Positions 25,560-33,633 of a DNA stretch of 64,000 nt are shown here, piece by piece. The stretch spans positions 2,146,001 to 2,210,000 of the forward strand of contig JADJWA010000001.1 of the NCBI GenBank assembly GCA_016716605.1, in the 5' to 3' direction. Origin of the DNA: Flavobacteriales bacterium. GTDB taxonomy: Bacteria; Bacteroidota; Bacteroidia; Flavobacteriales_F; PHOS-HE28. A model generated the notes under the pieces. The model was not told the origin of the DNA and did no database searches. It worked only from the letters and a program-made list of their open reading frames with translations. The translations under genes and the position numbers were made by a program. Each line of letters opens with the position of its first letter. Position 1 is the stretch's first letter.

Positions 25560-27311
25560 CTATTCGCGCAGCTTCTTGAAATACTCGCGCAACACCTTCG
25601 GACTCAGCTCCGCATCCGTGCGCACCACCAGAACCGCTGGCTGCCCGTGATCGCCATAGAGCCAGCCGAGGCCATCGCTCAGCGTCGCTTCATCGGTCGC
25701 TTCCTTCCATGGCACGCCGAAGGATTCCACCAGCGCCAGTGGATCGCGTCCGTGCGGCGCCTCAAACCATTTGAGCAGTTCGGGGTCCTTGTCCGGCCCT
25801 TCGATGTAGCGGAAGATGTTGCCGCCGCCGTTATCGATCACGATCACGCGCAGGGCAGGGGCGAGGTGCCCGTTCCAGAAGGCGTTGCTATCGTAGAGGA
25901 AGGCCGTGTCGCCGGTGATCAGCGTGGTGGGCCGCTGCGAGGCGAAGGCGCTGCCCACCGCCGTGCTCGTGCAGCCGTCGATGCCGCTGGTGCCGCGATT
26001 GCTGAACCAGCGCAGTCCTTGCATGCGGTCGAAGAGCTGCGCGTAGCGCGCCGGCGTGCTGTTGGCCAGATGGACATCGCTGCCCTCGGGGATCGCGCGA
26101 AGGATCCGTTCGAATGCGGTGAGGTCGCAGAATGCAGTTGCCTTTATAAGGGCATCATGCTTCTCGCGCAAGAGTTCATTCACCAGGCGCCAGGCCTCAC
26201 CGTAGATGCTCTCGTTGCCGATCACGCTTCCGCTCAGCTGCGCGAAGAACACCTCGGGAGAGACCGCGATGTCATGCGTGAGGCTCTGATAGGTGTCGTA
26301 GTGGCGTTGGCCGAGGTCGATGTTCCAGTGCTGCGCGGGTTTCCATTTCCGCAACAGGCCCTTGATGCGCTTGCTCACCACGGCCCCGCCGAAGGTGATC
26401 AGCAGGTCCGGCTTCAGGTCATTCTCATTCGCATCGTTCAGGCCTTCGATCGCGCGGTCGATGCAGGTGATGAATGCGGCATCGTCCAGATTGCTGGTGG
26501 CCTCGGTGAGCACCGTCACCTGCGGCAAGGACGCAAGCTGCGTGAGCTGCTTCTTCAATCCTTCGCTCCAGGTGCCCTGGCCCGCCAGCACCATCACCTT
26601 CCTGCAGGAGCTCAATTGGCCAACGAGCCAGCGTGCATGCTCTGGCAGGATGAAGGATTCGGTCAGGACTTGCGCGATAAGCCTGGGGTGGAACAGGCGC
26701 CCCGCCTCTTCCACCGGCTGGCTGGAGGGCTGCTGAATCAAGCTATAGAGCGGTTCGGCGAATGGCGCGTTCACATGAACCGGTCCAGGAACCGGAATCA
26801 ACGTGGCATCAATGGCCTCGTTGATCAAGCGTCCGCAATGCCAACGAGAGAGATCGTCGCTTGTGAGTCGCGGCAGCTGCATGCTCTTCTTCATGTGCAG
26901 CGCGAGCACGCCTTGCTGGCGGATAGCCTGTCCTTCGCCCTGGTCCACCCATTCCTCCGGTCGGTCGGCGGTGATCACCAGCAATGGCACGCGCTGGTAG
27001 AAGGCCTCTGCGATCGCCGGTCCATAATTCAGCACGGCGCTGCCGCTAGTACAGATCAGCGCAACCGGAGCGTGAAGTTGCTGCGCCATGCCTAAGGCGA
27101 AGAAGGCGGCGCTCCGCTCATCGATGACCTGCAGGCACTGCATGCCCTCTTGCTTGCTGAAGGCGATCACCAACGGCGCGCTGCGCGATCCAGGGCTGAT
27201 CACCGCATGGCGTATGCCTTTCAGGTGGCAGAGCCGTGCGAGCTCTGAGGCGGCGAAGTGGTCGGATGTGCTGCTCACGCGGCCAAATCTATCCGTGCTG
27301 ACCGAGCGCAT
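25560..27311 (-). CDS. menD: SEPHCHC synthase (thiamine diphosphate enzyme)
   Basis: 583 aa if ATG 27311 is used (23-base overlap with menF); a GTG at 27278, 10 bases after the menF stop, would give 572 aa beginning SSTSDHFAASELARLCHLKG, which matches the usual MenD start better. ThDP enzyme signatures: SPGSRSAPLVIAF, IDERSAAFFALGMA, CTSGSAVLNYGPAIAEA near the N-terminus, and ITGDTAFLYDSNAF...VIDNGGGNIF (ThDP/Mg site) near the C-terminus. It condenses isochorismate with 2-oxoglutarate. Confidence 0.95.
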   Translation of the reverse strand: MRSVSTDRFGRVSSTSDHFAASELARLCHLKGIRHAVISPGSRSAPLVIAFSKQEGMQCLQVIDERSAAFFALGMAQQLHAPVALICTSGSAVLNYGPAIAEAFYQRVPLLVITADRPEEWVDQGEGQAIRQQGVLALHMKKSMQLPRLTSDDLSRWHCGRLINEAIDATLIPVPGPVHVNAPFAEPLYSLIQQPSSQPVEEAGRLFHPRLIAQVLTESFILPEHARWLVGQLSSCRKVMVLAGQGTWSEGLKKQLTQLASLPQVTVLTEATSNLDDAAFITCIDRAIEGLNDANENDLKPDLLITFGGAVVSKRIKGLLRKWKPAQHWNIDLGQRHYDTYQSLTHDIAVSPEVFFAQLSGSVIGNESIYGEAWRLVNELLREKHDALIKATAFCDLTAFERILRAIPEGSDVHLANSTPARYAQLFDRMQGLRWFSNRGTSGIDGCTSTAVGSAFASQRPTTLITGDTAFLYDSNAFWNGHLAPALRVIVIDNGGGNIFRYIEGPDKDPELLKWFEAPHGRDPLALVESFGVPWKEATDEATLSDGLGWLYGDHGQPAVLVVRTDAELSPKVLREYFKKLRE

Positions 27312-28404
27312 CGATCAGGTCGATCCAAGTGCGGGCCTTGCGCTCCACTTCGTCGCATTCTCGATCGGGATCCGATCCCGCGGTGATGCCTGCCCCCACG
27401 TGAAGCAGGCCATGGTCAGGGAACAGTTCCATGCAGCGTATGTTCACGAAGAAGCTGGCGCGATCGGCTTCCATGGGCCCCCAATAGCCGCCGTAAAGTG
27501 CGCGCGGTCGTGGCTCGGCGGACCGAATCAGCTCAAACGCCTTCTGCTCGGGCCGGCCGCACACGGCGGGCGTAGGGTGCAATGCTTCAGCGATGGCGAG
27601 GGCATCGGACATGGGCATGGTACCGGTGATCCGCGTGTGCAAATGGGCAACGCTCGCAGCGGACCTCACGCGGATATCGCCAGCCGTGGCATCACGAATG
27701 CCCAGCGCGCGCAATCCGGCGATGATCTCGGCAGTGACGATTTCCTGTTCCTCTCGTTCCTTGACGCCCCAGCGTTCGGCTCGCGGTGGCGCCTCATCCA
27801 TGGGCAGGGTGCCGGCCAGTGAATCAACTTCTATCCTGTCGCCATCCTTCATCAGCAGGCGCTCGGGTGAAGCTCCCATCCACAAGCCGAACCGATCCGT
27901 GCGAGCAATGGCCACAAAGGCCGTGGTGTTCATATGGCACGCTGCTTCGAAGAGCGCTCCGGCACGCAGGCCATTCAGCTTGGCTGCGATCGTGCGCGCC
28001 AGCACCGCCTTCTCCAAGCGGCCCGCGCGGATCTCCTGCAGGGTGCGAGACACGGCAGCCTTGAATCCATCACGGCTCAGCCCGCTCAAGCCATTCCGTG
28101 CTGGATCTGAACCGTGCTCATGGACCGGAGACAGGGCCTCGTGCGAAGCATCCGCCCGCAGGATGCGATCGGGCCTGATGGCCAACGGTGGCGCCTCGGC
28201 TCTGTCGAATGGGGCGACGACGAAGCAGCGCTGCCCGGCATGCGCCGGCCTGAGCTGATCATCGGACTGCACATAGGCGACGGCTTCCTGGCCAGGCTCG
28301 CGGAAAGCCGCAAAGGTGACCCCGCTCCGTATGAGCCCATCGATAAGGGGGGCAGCGCTCAACGCCGTTCGATGATCAGGTTCGTGATCCGGCAAGCGGC
28401 GCAT
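27289..28404 (-). CDS. menF: isochorismate synthase
   Basis: 371 aa from ATG 28404, which overlaps menI by 46 bases; a TTG at 28362 overlapping the menI stop (TTGA) is an alternative start. Chorismate-binding fold: LARTI, FGLWMGASPERLL, SLAGTLP, KEREEQEIV, LHPTPAVCG and GYWGP, with the conserved catalytic Lys/Glu segments. Converts chorismate to isochorismate, the first committed step of menaquinone synthesis. It could be labelled EntC-like, but the operon context supports MenF. Confidence 0.93.
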   Translation of the reverse strand: MRRLPDHEPDHRTALSAAPLIDGLIRSGVTFAAFREPGQEAVAYVQSDDQLRPAHAGQRCFVVAPFDRAEAPPLAIRPDRILRADASHEALSPVHEHGSDPARNGLSGLSRDGFKAAVSRTLQEIRAGRLEKAVLARTIAAKLNGLRAGALFEAACHMNTTAFVAIARTDRFGLWMGASPERLLMKDGDRIEVDSLAGTLPMDEAPPRAERWGVKEREEQEIVTAEIIAGLRALGIRDATAGDIRVRSAASVAHLHTRITGTMPMSDALAIAEALHPTPAVCGRPEQKAFELIRSAEPRPRALYGGYWGPMEADRASFFVNIRCMELFPDHGLLHVGAGITAGSDPDRECDEVERKARTWIDLIDALGQHG

Positions 28405-28778
28405 AGCTCACCCGCATCGTTGCGCACTTTGATGTCCCACACATGCGTGGTTCGGCCCTGATGCAGCAACTCGCCAACGGCCATCACATTCCCTGATCGA
28501 GACGCCTTCAGATGGTTCACGTTCAGCTCAAGGCCCACCGTATCCTTCCCTTCGGCGCCCACGATCAACGCCGAGCCCACGCTGCCGAGGGTCTCCGCCA
28601 ATGCGGCTGTTGCACCTCCATGCAGCAGGCCCATGGGCTGCACGGTGCGGCGGTCAACCGGCATGGTGGCGCATAGTTGGCCGGCCTTGTTCACGCTGAA
28701 GCGGATGCCCAAGTGCGAGATCATGGTTTGCTCAACGAATCCATTGGCCTGGTCTGCGAGCTGCGGTGTGAATGTCAT
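28359..28778 (-). CDS. menI: hotdog-fold thioesterase, probable DHNA-CoA hydrolase
   Basis: 139 aa, PaaI/YdiI-type hotdog thioesterase. The motif GLLHGGATAALAETLGSVGS matches the MenI active-site helix (HGG plus catalytic Glu), and the later RTTHVWDIKV strand is typical. It would hydrolyse 1,4-dihydroxy-2-naphthoyl-CoA. First gene of the men operon. A perfect TACTTTTG box ends 4 bases before its ATG. Symbol assigned from motif plus context; a generic thioesterase is the alternative. Confidence 0.85.
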   Translation of the reverse strand: MTFTPQLADQANGFVEQTMISHLGIRFSVNKAGQLCATMPVDRRTVQPMGLLHGGATAALAETLGSVGSALIVGAEGKDTVGLELNVNHLKASRSGNVMAVGELLHQGRTTHVWDIKVRNDAGELCAACRITNLIIERR

Positions 28779-28782
28779 TCGC

Positions 28783-28790
28783 CAAAAGTA
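28783..28790 (-). promoter_or_regulatory. -7 box TACTTTTG of the men operon
   Basis: Exact TAnnTTTG on the minus strand, ending 4 bases before the menI ATG at 28778. It predicts a leaderless or near-leaderless men transcript. Confidence 0.6.
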
Positions 28791-28816
28791 CCCGCCTCAT
28801 GGCTGCGGCTCAGGGC

Positions 28817-28824
28817 CATCTTTG
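28817..28824 (+). promoter_or_regulatory. -7-like box CATCTTTG of the response regulator gene
   Basis: One mismatch to TAnnTTTG; ends 4 bases before ATG 28829. Faces away from the men box 26 bases to its left, so the whole divergent control region is about 50 bases. Confidence 0.45.
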
Positions 28825-28828
28825 CCGG

Positions 28829-29518
28829 ATGGAAGGCAAGCGTGTGCTGCTGGTTGAGGATGAGCCATCGTTGCGCAGCGCAATGAAGCTGAATCTCGAG
28901 ATGGAAGGCTATTCCGTCTCGGTGGCGCAGAACGGTCCAGAGGCGTTGGAGAAGCTGAGGGGCGCGCATTTCGATGCGGTGGTGATGGATGTGATGCTTC
29001 CGGGCATCGATGGATTCACCTTGGTGGAGACCATCCGATTGGACGGGAACCAGGTTCCGGTGCTATTCCTCACAGCACGCTCTGGCACCGATGATCGCAT
29101 CCGCGGCTTGCGGGCCGGCGACGATTACCTTGGCAAGCCATTCGACCTCACTGAGCTGTTGCTGCGATTGGGCAAGCTCGTGCTTCGCTCCCGGAGCCGG
29201 TCACAGAGCGCTCCGGATCCCTATCGCTTCGAAGGCGGCACGATTCATTTCAGCGCGTTCGAGGCCATGGGAGCCGATGGCACGGTCCGGACCCTGACCC
29301 ACCGTGAAGTGCTCCTGCTAAGGTTGCTGGTTGAACGTGCCGGGGAAGTGGTATCGCGGGAGGAGATTTTGCGGAAGGTTTGGGGTTACAATGTGTTCCC
29401 AACCACCCGTACCGTGGATAATTTCATCGTCGCCTTCAGGAAATATTTTGAGGCTGACCCACGGATTCCCAAGCACTTCCATTCAATCAGGGGGGTCGGG
29501 TACAAGTTCACTCCGTGA
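28829..29518 (+). CDS. OmpR/PhoB-family response regulator (orphan)
   Basis: 229 aa from ATG 28829 (MEGKRVLLVEDEPS); ATG 28799 is a possible longer start. Receiver domain: acidic pair VEDE, phospho-acceptor Asp in VVMDVMLPG, Thr/Ser in LFLTARS, Lys in GKPFDLTELL. C-terminal winged helix (residues ~130-229): TLTHREVLLLRLLVERAGEV, RTVDNFIVAFRKYF, HSIRGVGYKF. It would regulate transcription on phosphorylation. No histidine kinase is next to it. Divergent from the men operon with only ~50 bases between starts. Confidence 0.94.
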   Translation: MEGKRVLLVEDEPSLRSAMKLNLEMEGYSVSVAQNGPEALEKLRGAHFDAVVMDVMLPGIDGFTLVETIRLDGNQVPVLFLTARSGTDDRIRGLRAGDDYLGKPFDLTELLLRLGKLVLRSRSRSQSAPDPYRFEGGTIHFSAFEAMGADGTVRTLTHREVLLLRLLVERAGEVVSREEILRKVWGYNVFPTTRTVDNFIVAFRKYFEADPRIPKHFHSIRGVGYKFTP

Positions 29519-29628
29519 TAATTCATGCGCTGGTGGCAACCCTGTGCCATACCGGGCGTCTTCCTTACAACCAAAGTCTTCTTCCTGGCTTTGGGCTGGT
29601 TCCAATCATTCCTTGCAGGTTTACCGCG

Positions 29629-29664
29629 CAGGGGTCCTTTCCGAAGGGCCCCTGTTCGGTTTTC
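29629..29664 (+). terminator. Rho-independent terminator after the response regulator
   Basis: 11-bp stem CAGGGGTCCTT / AAGGGCCCCTG with TCCG loop (29629-29654), one G-T pair, followed by TTCGGTTTTC. The rest of the 268-bp gap 29519-29786 holds only the promoter-like box at 29731. Confidence 0.75.
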
Positions 29665-29730
29665 AAGGGTGTGCAGAATCTGTTCATGCACATCGCATAT
29701 GGCGGGCTTGCGGGTAGCCCATAAGTCCTC

Positions 29731-29738
29731 TATCTTGC
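29731..29738 (+). promoter_or_regulatory. candidate -7 box (TATCTTGC)
   Basis: Related to the other boxes; ends 48 bases before ATG 29787, so this transcript would have a normal leader. Confidence 0.4.
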
Positions 29739-29786
29739 CGCGGCTTTCAAAGAAAGCTGACGCCAACACAACCAATTGAACGCATC

Positions 29787-30539
29787 ATGAACCTACGCTC
29801 CGCCCTCACTGCGATGATCGCCGCCGCCGCTATGGCGCCTCTTACGGCTCAAAGCACTGTTGATATCGGCCTGTTCCGCAATGGCGAGAAACTCGAGGTC
29901 CGCTTGCGGCCCACCGAGAACTTCAACGGCATCGTCTCCAGCTTGGTATTCACGGTTCGCTGGGACCGCAATTCGGGCGCTGGCCTTGGCACGCTCGTGC
30001 AGGAAGGCGCACCAGCCCAGTTCATCCCCTTGGCCAAGAGCGGTGCGATCCGCGAGAATGGCACGTTCAACTATCAGGTTTACGCTGGCTTCGGCATGCT
30101 GCCGCTCACCGAGCTGGAAACCTCATTGGCCGCTGGCGCAGAGGTGGTGATCGCCACCATCCCGGTAACCGGCAAAGGCGAATTCGAGATCGTGAACGAT
30201 TCGTTCACCGGCGAAGCCGCCAACAACGCGAACTACTACATTTCCCTTGGGGGGCGCGACCTGACGGGTAGCATCTACAAGGGCCTCGCCACCGCTGAAG
30301 AGGATGGCAGCGTGAGCATCCTGCCCAATCCGAACAATGGCCAATTCACCTTCTCCTTCTCGGTGGGCACGGCCACTGATGTCACCATTGAAGTGGTGAA
30401 TGCGCTTGGCCAGGTGGTCTTCAATGACATGCTGCGGAACTTTGAAGGCACCTACCGCAAGGAAATGGACCTCACCAGCGCGAGCAACGGGGTGTACTAC
30501 CTTGAAGATCAAGCGCAACGGCGAGACTTCGACGCATAA
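29787..30539 (+). CDS. exported T9SS type A cargo protein, frameshifted at the C-terminus
   Basis: 250 aa as read. Signal peptide (LRSALTAMIAAAAMAPLTAQ), a cohesin-like/beta-sandwich domain (residues ~22-155), then a T9SS type A domain starting SILPNPNNGQFTFSF. The frame ends abnormally after NGVYYLEDQAQRRDFDA. Removing one T in the CTT codon at 30501-30503 restores the expected ending LKIKRNGETSTHKIVYR, stopping at TAA 30553-30555. So there is a one-base insertion, real or a sequencing error. If real, the sorting signal is destroyed and the protein would stay periplasmic. Confidence 0.85.
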   Translation: MNLRSALTAMIAAAAMAPLTAQSTVDIGLFRNGEKLEVRLRPTENFNGIVSSLVFTVRWDRNSGAGLGTLVQEGAPAQFIPLAKSGAIRENGTFNYQVYAGFGMLPLTELETSLAAGAEVVIATIPVTGKGEFEIVNDSFTGEAANNANYYISLGGRDLTGSIYKGLATAEEDGSVSILPNPNNGQFTFSFSVGTATDVTIEVVNALGQVVFNDMLRNFEGTYRKEMDLTSASNGVYYLEDQAQRRDFDA

Positions 30540-30575
30540 GATCGTGTACCGGTAAGCGGTTCGATCACACGAATG

Positions 30576-30601
30576 GAACAGGGGGCTTCGGCCCCCTGTT
30601 C
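30576..30601. terminator. hairpin terminator between convergent genes
   Basis: Perfect 11-bp stem GAACAGGGGGC / GCCCCCTGTTC with a TTCG tetraloop, between genes ending at 30539/30555 (+) and 30606 (-). The following GCTTTC is only weakly T-rich. Confidence 0.75.
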
Positions 30602-30605
30602 GCTT

Positions 30606-33317
30606 TCATAGAACGCAGCATTCGCAATAGTCACTGCCGGGATCGTGCTCGATCAAACCGGCCGGGTCGAGCATTTCATCGATGATCTGCAGCAGCAATG
30701 CGTCGATGTCCGGAAGCAGTGCACGCCGGATGATGCTCTCGCCCATGACACTCAGCCAGGCTCCATCGCCGGAACCGGGTTTCCTCATCGGCACGATGCC
30801 CGCGCGCATCGCATCGAGCCTTGGATCCTCATGGAAGCACATGGCCACATACATCAGCAACTGCAAGGCATGTCGCCGCTCGTGATGGATCGAGCCACGG
30901 TCAAGGCCCTTGAGCTTCAGCGCTTCCTCCTTGAAGCTCCCGGTCTTGATGTCCAGCACGCAGAGCACGCCATTGCGCCGTTCCAGCCGGTCAACGGAGC
31001 CTTTGATCACCGCGCCGGGCCTTAGCTCTGCCCGAAGACGTATCTCCACTGCTAGGGGAATGGTCCGCGTAAGATCCTCCCGTGCGGCATCTGATTCAAG
31101 CATGCGGCGCAAGGCCTTGCCGGCCATGGACCCGCGCAGCAGGTGGCTGCCAGTGGTGAGGAGTTCCTCGGGCACTTCCGCCTTCAAGGCTTGCGTCACT
31201 GATTCCTCTGCCCGGGCCGCAGCTTCCACCAGCTTTGCGGCCTCAAGTGGCATGTTGAGCCAAGGGCGATAGATGCTTTCGATGGCTTTGTGCGCGGCCG
31301 TTCCGAGCACATCATCCGCGAGTTGACCATTGTCATCGATGCCCGCTCGGATGCCAAGGACGTATTTGGCATGGAAGTCCATTGGGCAGCGAAGCCAGGT
31401 GCCGAGCGCGGTTGGCGAGATGCCCTCGGCGAGCAATCGGCGGATGCCTTCGATCACGGCCTCATCCTTCGGGATCGCGAGCTGCGCGGCTCGGGGCGGC
31501 CGAGGTGCAGCCGTTACGCTCCGGCGCCGGACGAAGGTGTTTGAGACCGGGGCCAATTCGTGCTCCCATTGGTCGATGAAACGCGCTGGCGATCCGCTGC
31601 CATCGGCTGCAGGTGCATGGGCCAAGGTTAGGACATCGGCACCTTGCATGAGCCGATGGACGTGGTAGGAGGCCACGGCATCGGCATCCGCCCGGAGCGG
31701 GAGGCCATGATGCCGTCGAACATCGAATGGGATCCAGCTCGATGGCTCATCTCGACCGATGAGAATGCCCTCCGATGCACCGAGGATGAGCGCTTGCCTG
31801 AAGCAAAGGGCTCGCGTTTCGAGCATCCCGAGCACTTGCAAGCCTTGCAGGGGCTCACCGAACAAGTTGATGCGTGCCTGCCCCATGAGCCGGTCTCGGA
31901 CCAGTGCGAGGTCGCGAGGATCAAGACGAGGCCCACCGCCGCGCGCAAGCGCTTGCCGCAGGTCGCGGTCGAGCAAGGTCAATTGGTAAACCTGCTCACG
32001 CACCAGGTCATTTCCGGGTTGAATCGCAAGAACCCATTCGTACAAGGATTGGAGCAGCCGGTCGGGGTCGTTGGCCGGGCATAGGAGCGCGCGACACGCT
32101 TCCGGTGGCAGCCCGGCTGCTGCGAACGCAGCAACCGCGTCAGCAACGGATACCTGCGTTGACCTGCTCCGCATGAAATGCTGCACGAGGTTGACGGAGC
32201 TATCGCCGCCATGGAGCAGCGGATGGCTGAGCAGGGTGCAGACGCCTTTGACCTCCAGCCGATCCGGTGTCCCGGAGCGCAGGCGGATGAAGTGATTCAC
32301 CAGGCCATGCACTGGAAGGTCCTGGACGGGCAAGCCCATGGAGACATTCAAATGCCCTATTTCGTCGGGCAGGGCATTGAGCAGAGGCTGCAGCAATTGC
32401 TCGTCGGCCAGCACGATGGCGGATTCGGATCGCGCATCGGGCCTGAGGTCAAGCGCCCACTGCGCTGCGAAACGGCATACCGCCATGCGGTCGGGCAGGG
32501 AGATCAGGTCGATCCGGCGTGTGCGTTGGCCGATGCCATCAGCGGTGGCCACCTCCCCAGTCCCTAGATGACGCATGCCCTCGCGGATGAAACGGCCCGC
32601 TTCGTTCTCGGGCTGGTTGAGGTAATAGCCATCGGCGTCCCAGCAAACATGCAGCAAGCTGCGCTCCTTAAGTGCTTGGAGTACCTTGACCAGCGCTGGT
32701 TCCAGGGCATTGAGGCCAACAGCCCAAACAGCGGACCACGGCGGCAGCCAGTCCGCGTTGGAGGCCAATCGCGTGGCTTGCCGGGCAATGGCTCCTGGGG
32801 TGCCCACGCCGCGTGCGATCATGGCTTCGGTGAAGCGCCGATGCAAATCGGCGGTCTCCTGCCAGCGTCTGATGGCGGCAGATTGCGTGGTGCTGAGTTC
32901 CTTTTCTGCCCGGAAGCTCCATTCTTCGATCTCATGGTAGTGGCGCAGATCGCGGTAGAGGTCGTCCAGATTGAGCAAGTGGTTGTCCACGTCGCTGATA
33001 TCGCGCAACGTCGCCGGGGCGAACTCCAGGAATTCAGCAAGGGATTCCGCTGCGGATCCATGCTGCGCTTGATGGCATCGGTGCAATTCGATCACGAGGT
33101 CAGGCTGGCTGCCTCTCCGCATCCCGGCCACGCGCTCCATGAAGGCCCCAGGGTCGAGGATTTCCGGGCTCCAGAGCGCTTTGCCGGATCGTTCGGCCAG
33201 GTACTTTCGCAGGTGCAGGGCGGCCCTTCGGCTCGGCACCACCACCAGGACGCGGTCCAGGCCGGGTGCGTGGCGCTCAAGGAGCTTATCCGCCACCTGT
33301 TCCAGGAAATGACCCAT
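30606..33317 (-). CDS. PD-(D/E)XK nuclease family protein (AddB-like)
   Basis: 903 aa. N-terminal inactivated helicase-like part starts RVLVVVPSRRAALHLRKYL; C-terminal RecB-type nuclease core has LCVLDIKTGS (D-x-K catalytic pair) after ELRPGAVIKGSVDRLERR. Related proteins pair with an AddA/UvrD-like helicase to process DNA ends. Cys residues that could hold a 4Fe-4S cluster are partial: one in WLRCPMDFHAKY and three in the last six residues (CECCVL). No helicase partner gene is adjacent. The start ATG shares the CATG at 33315-33318 with the divergent gene. Confidence 0.82.
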   Translation of the reverse strand: MGHFLEQVADKLLERHAPGLDRVLVVVPSRRAALHLRKYLAERSGKALWSPEILDPGAFMERVAGMRRGSQPDLVIELHRCHQAQHGSAAESLAEFLEFAPATLRDISDVDNHLLNLDDLYRDLRHYHEIEEWSFRAEKELSTTQSAAIRRWQETADLHRRFTEAMIARGVGTPGAIARQATRLASNADWLPPWSAVWAVGLNALEPALVKVLQALKERSLLHVCWDADGYYLNQPENEAGRFIREGMRHLGTGEVATADGIGQRTRRIDLISLPDRMAVCRFAAQWALDLRPDARSESAIVLADEQLLQPLLNALPDEIGHLNVSMGLPVQDLPVHGLVNHFIRLRSGTPDRLEVKGVCTLLSHPLLHGGDSSVNLVQHFMRSRSTQVSVADAVAAFAAAGLPPEACRALLCPANDPDRLLQSLYEWVLAIQPGNDLVREQVYQLTLLDRDLRQALARGGGPRLDPRDLALVRDRLMGQARINLFGEPLQGLQVLGMLETRALCFRQALILGASEGILIGRDEPSSWIPFDVRRHHGLPLRADADAVASYHVHRLMQGADVLTLAHAPAADGSGSPARFIDQWEHELAPVSNTFVRRRSVTAAPRPPRAAQLAIPKDEAVIEGIRRLLAEGISPTALGTWLRCPMDFHAKYVLGIRAGIDDNGQLADDVLGTAAHKAIESIYRPWLNMPLEAAKLVEAAARAEESVTQALKAEVPEELLTTGSHLLRGSMAGKALRRMLESDAAREDLTRTIPLAVEIRLRAELRPGAVIKGSVDRLERRNGVLCVLDIKTGSFKEEALKLKGLDRGSIHHERRHALQLLMYVAMCFHEDPRLDAMRAGIVPMRKPGSGDGAWLSVMGESIIRRALLPDIDALLLQIIDEMLDPAGLIEHDPGSDYCECCVL

Positions 33318-33633
33318 GGCGGCGGAAGATAGATCCGGCCCGATTGCCTTCCCGGCATACCGGCGCTTGCAGGGCAGCGACCATTACTACCGTATCGACG
33401 GCCCAGCCTCATTCGCTGAAGTGCAGCGTATCGGGCGCAGATTGGTCAGGCACAGGGTCACCGATGCAAAGTATCCGGAGCAGGTCCGGATCGCCCAGAT
33501 GCTGGATTGCGATGACGGCCGGTACGCCGTGCTGGATGAGGAGGCATGGGCGGCCATTTGGGCGGCGTCCGCTACCTTCACCACGAATCAACCGCTGGCA
33601 GGCAACCCCGGCGACATCGAATCGGTCGAATGA
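33316..33633 (+). CDS. conserved-looking hypothetical protein, 105 aa
   Basis: No signal peptide or membrane segment. Core PAYRRLQGSDHYYRIDGPAS, FAEVQRIGRRLV and YPEQVRIAQMLDC resembles small uncharacterised Bacteroidota proteins with a YRKYxxxxxYYKI...FEEIQxxG pattern (recalled, not searched). Its stop overlaps the next gene's start as ATGA (33630-33633), which argues that it is translated and coupled to the T9SS cargo gene. Its ATG overlaps the divergent AddB-like ATG. Function unknown. Confidence 0.65.
   Translation: MAAEDRSGPIAFPAYRRLQGSDHYYRIDGPASFAEVQRIGRRLVRHRVTDAKYPEQVRIAQMLDCDDGRYAVLDEEAWAAIWAASATFTTNQPLAGNPGDIESVE
33324..33331 (-). promoter_or_regulatory. -7-like box TATCTTCC before the AddB-like gene
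   Basis: Ends 6 bases before the ATG at 33317 on the minus strand. It lies inside the coding start of the divergent 105-aa gene. Confidence 0.45.

Noticed and set aside
25029..27095. 688-codon open frame opposite menA and menD
   Set aside because: Antisense to clear menA and menD genes; composition is Glu/His/Ala-rich and shows no domain.
29515..29724. 69-codon frame in the gap after the response regulator
   Set aside because: It spans the terminator hairpin at 29629-29654 and has no homology-like features.
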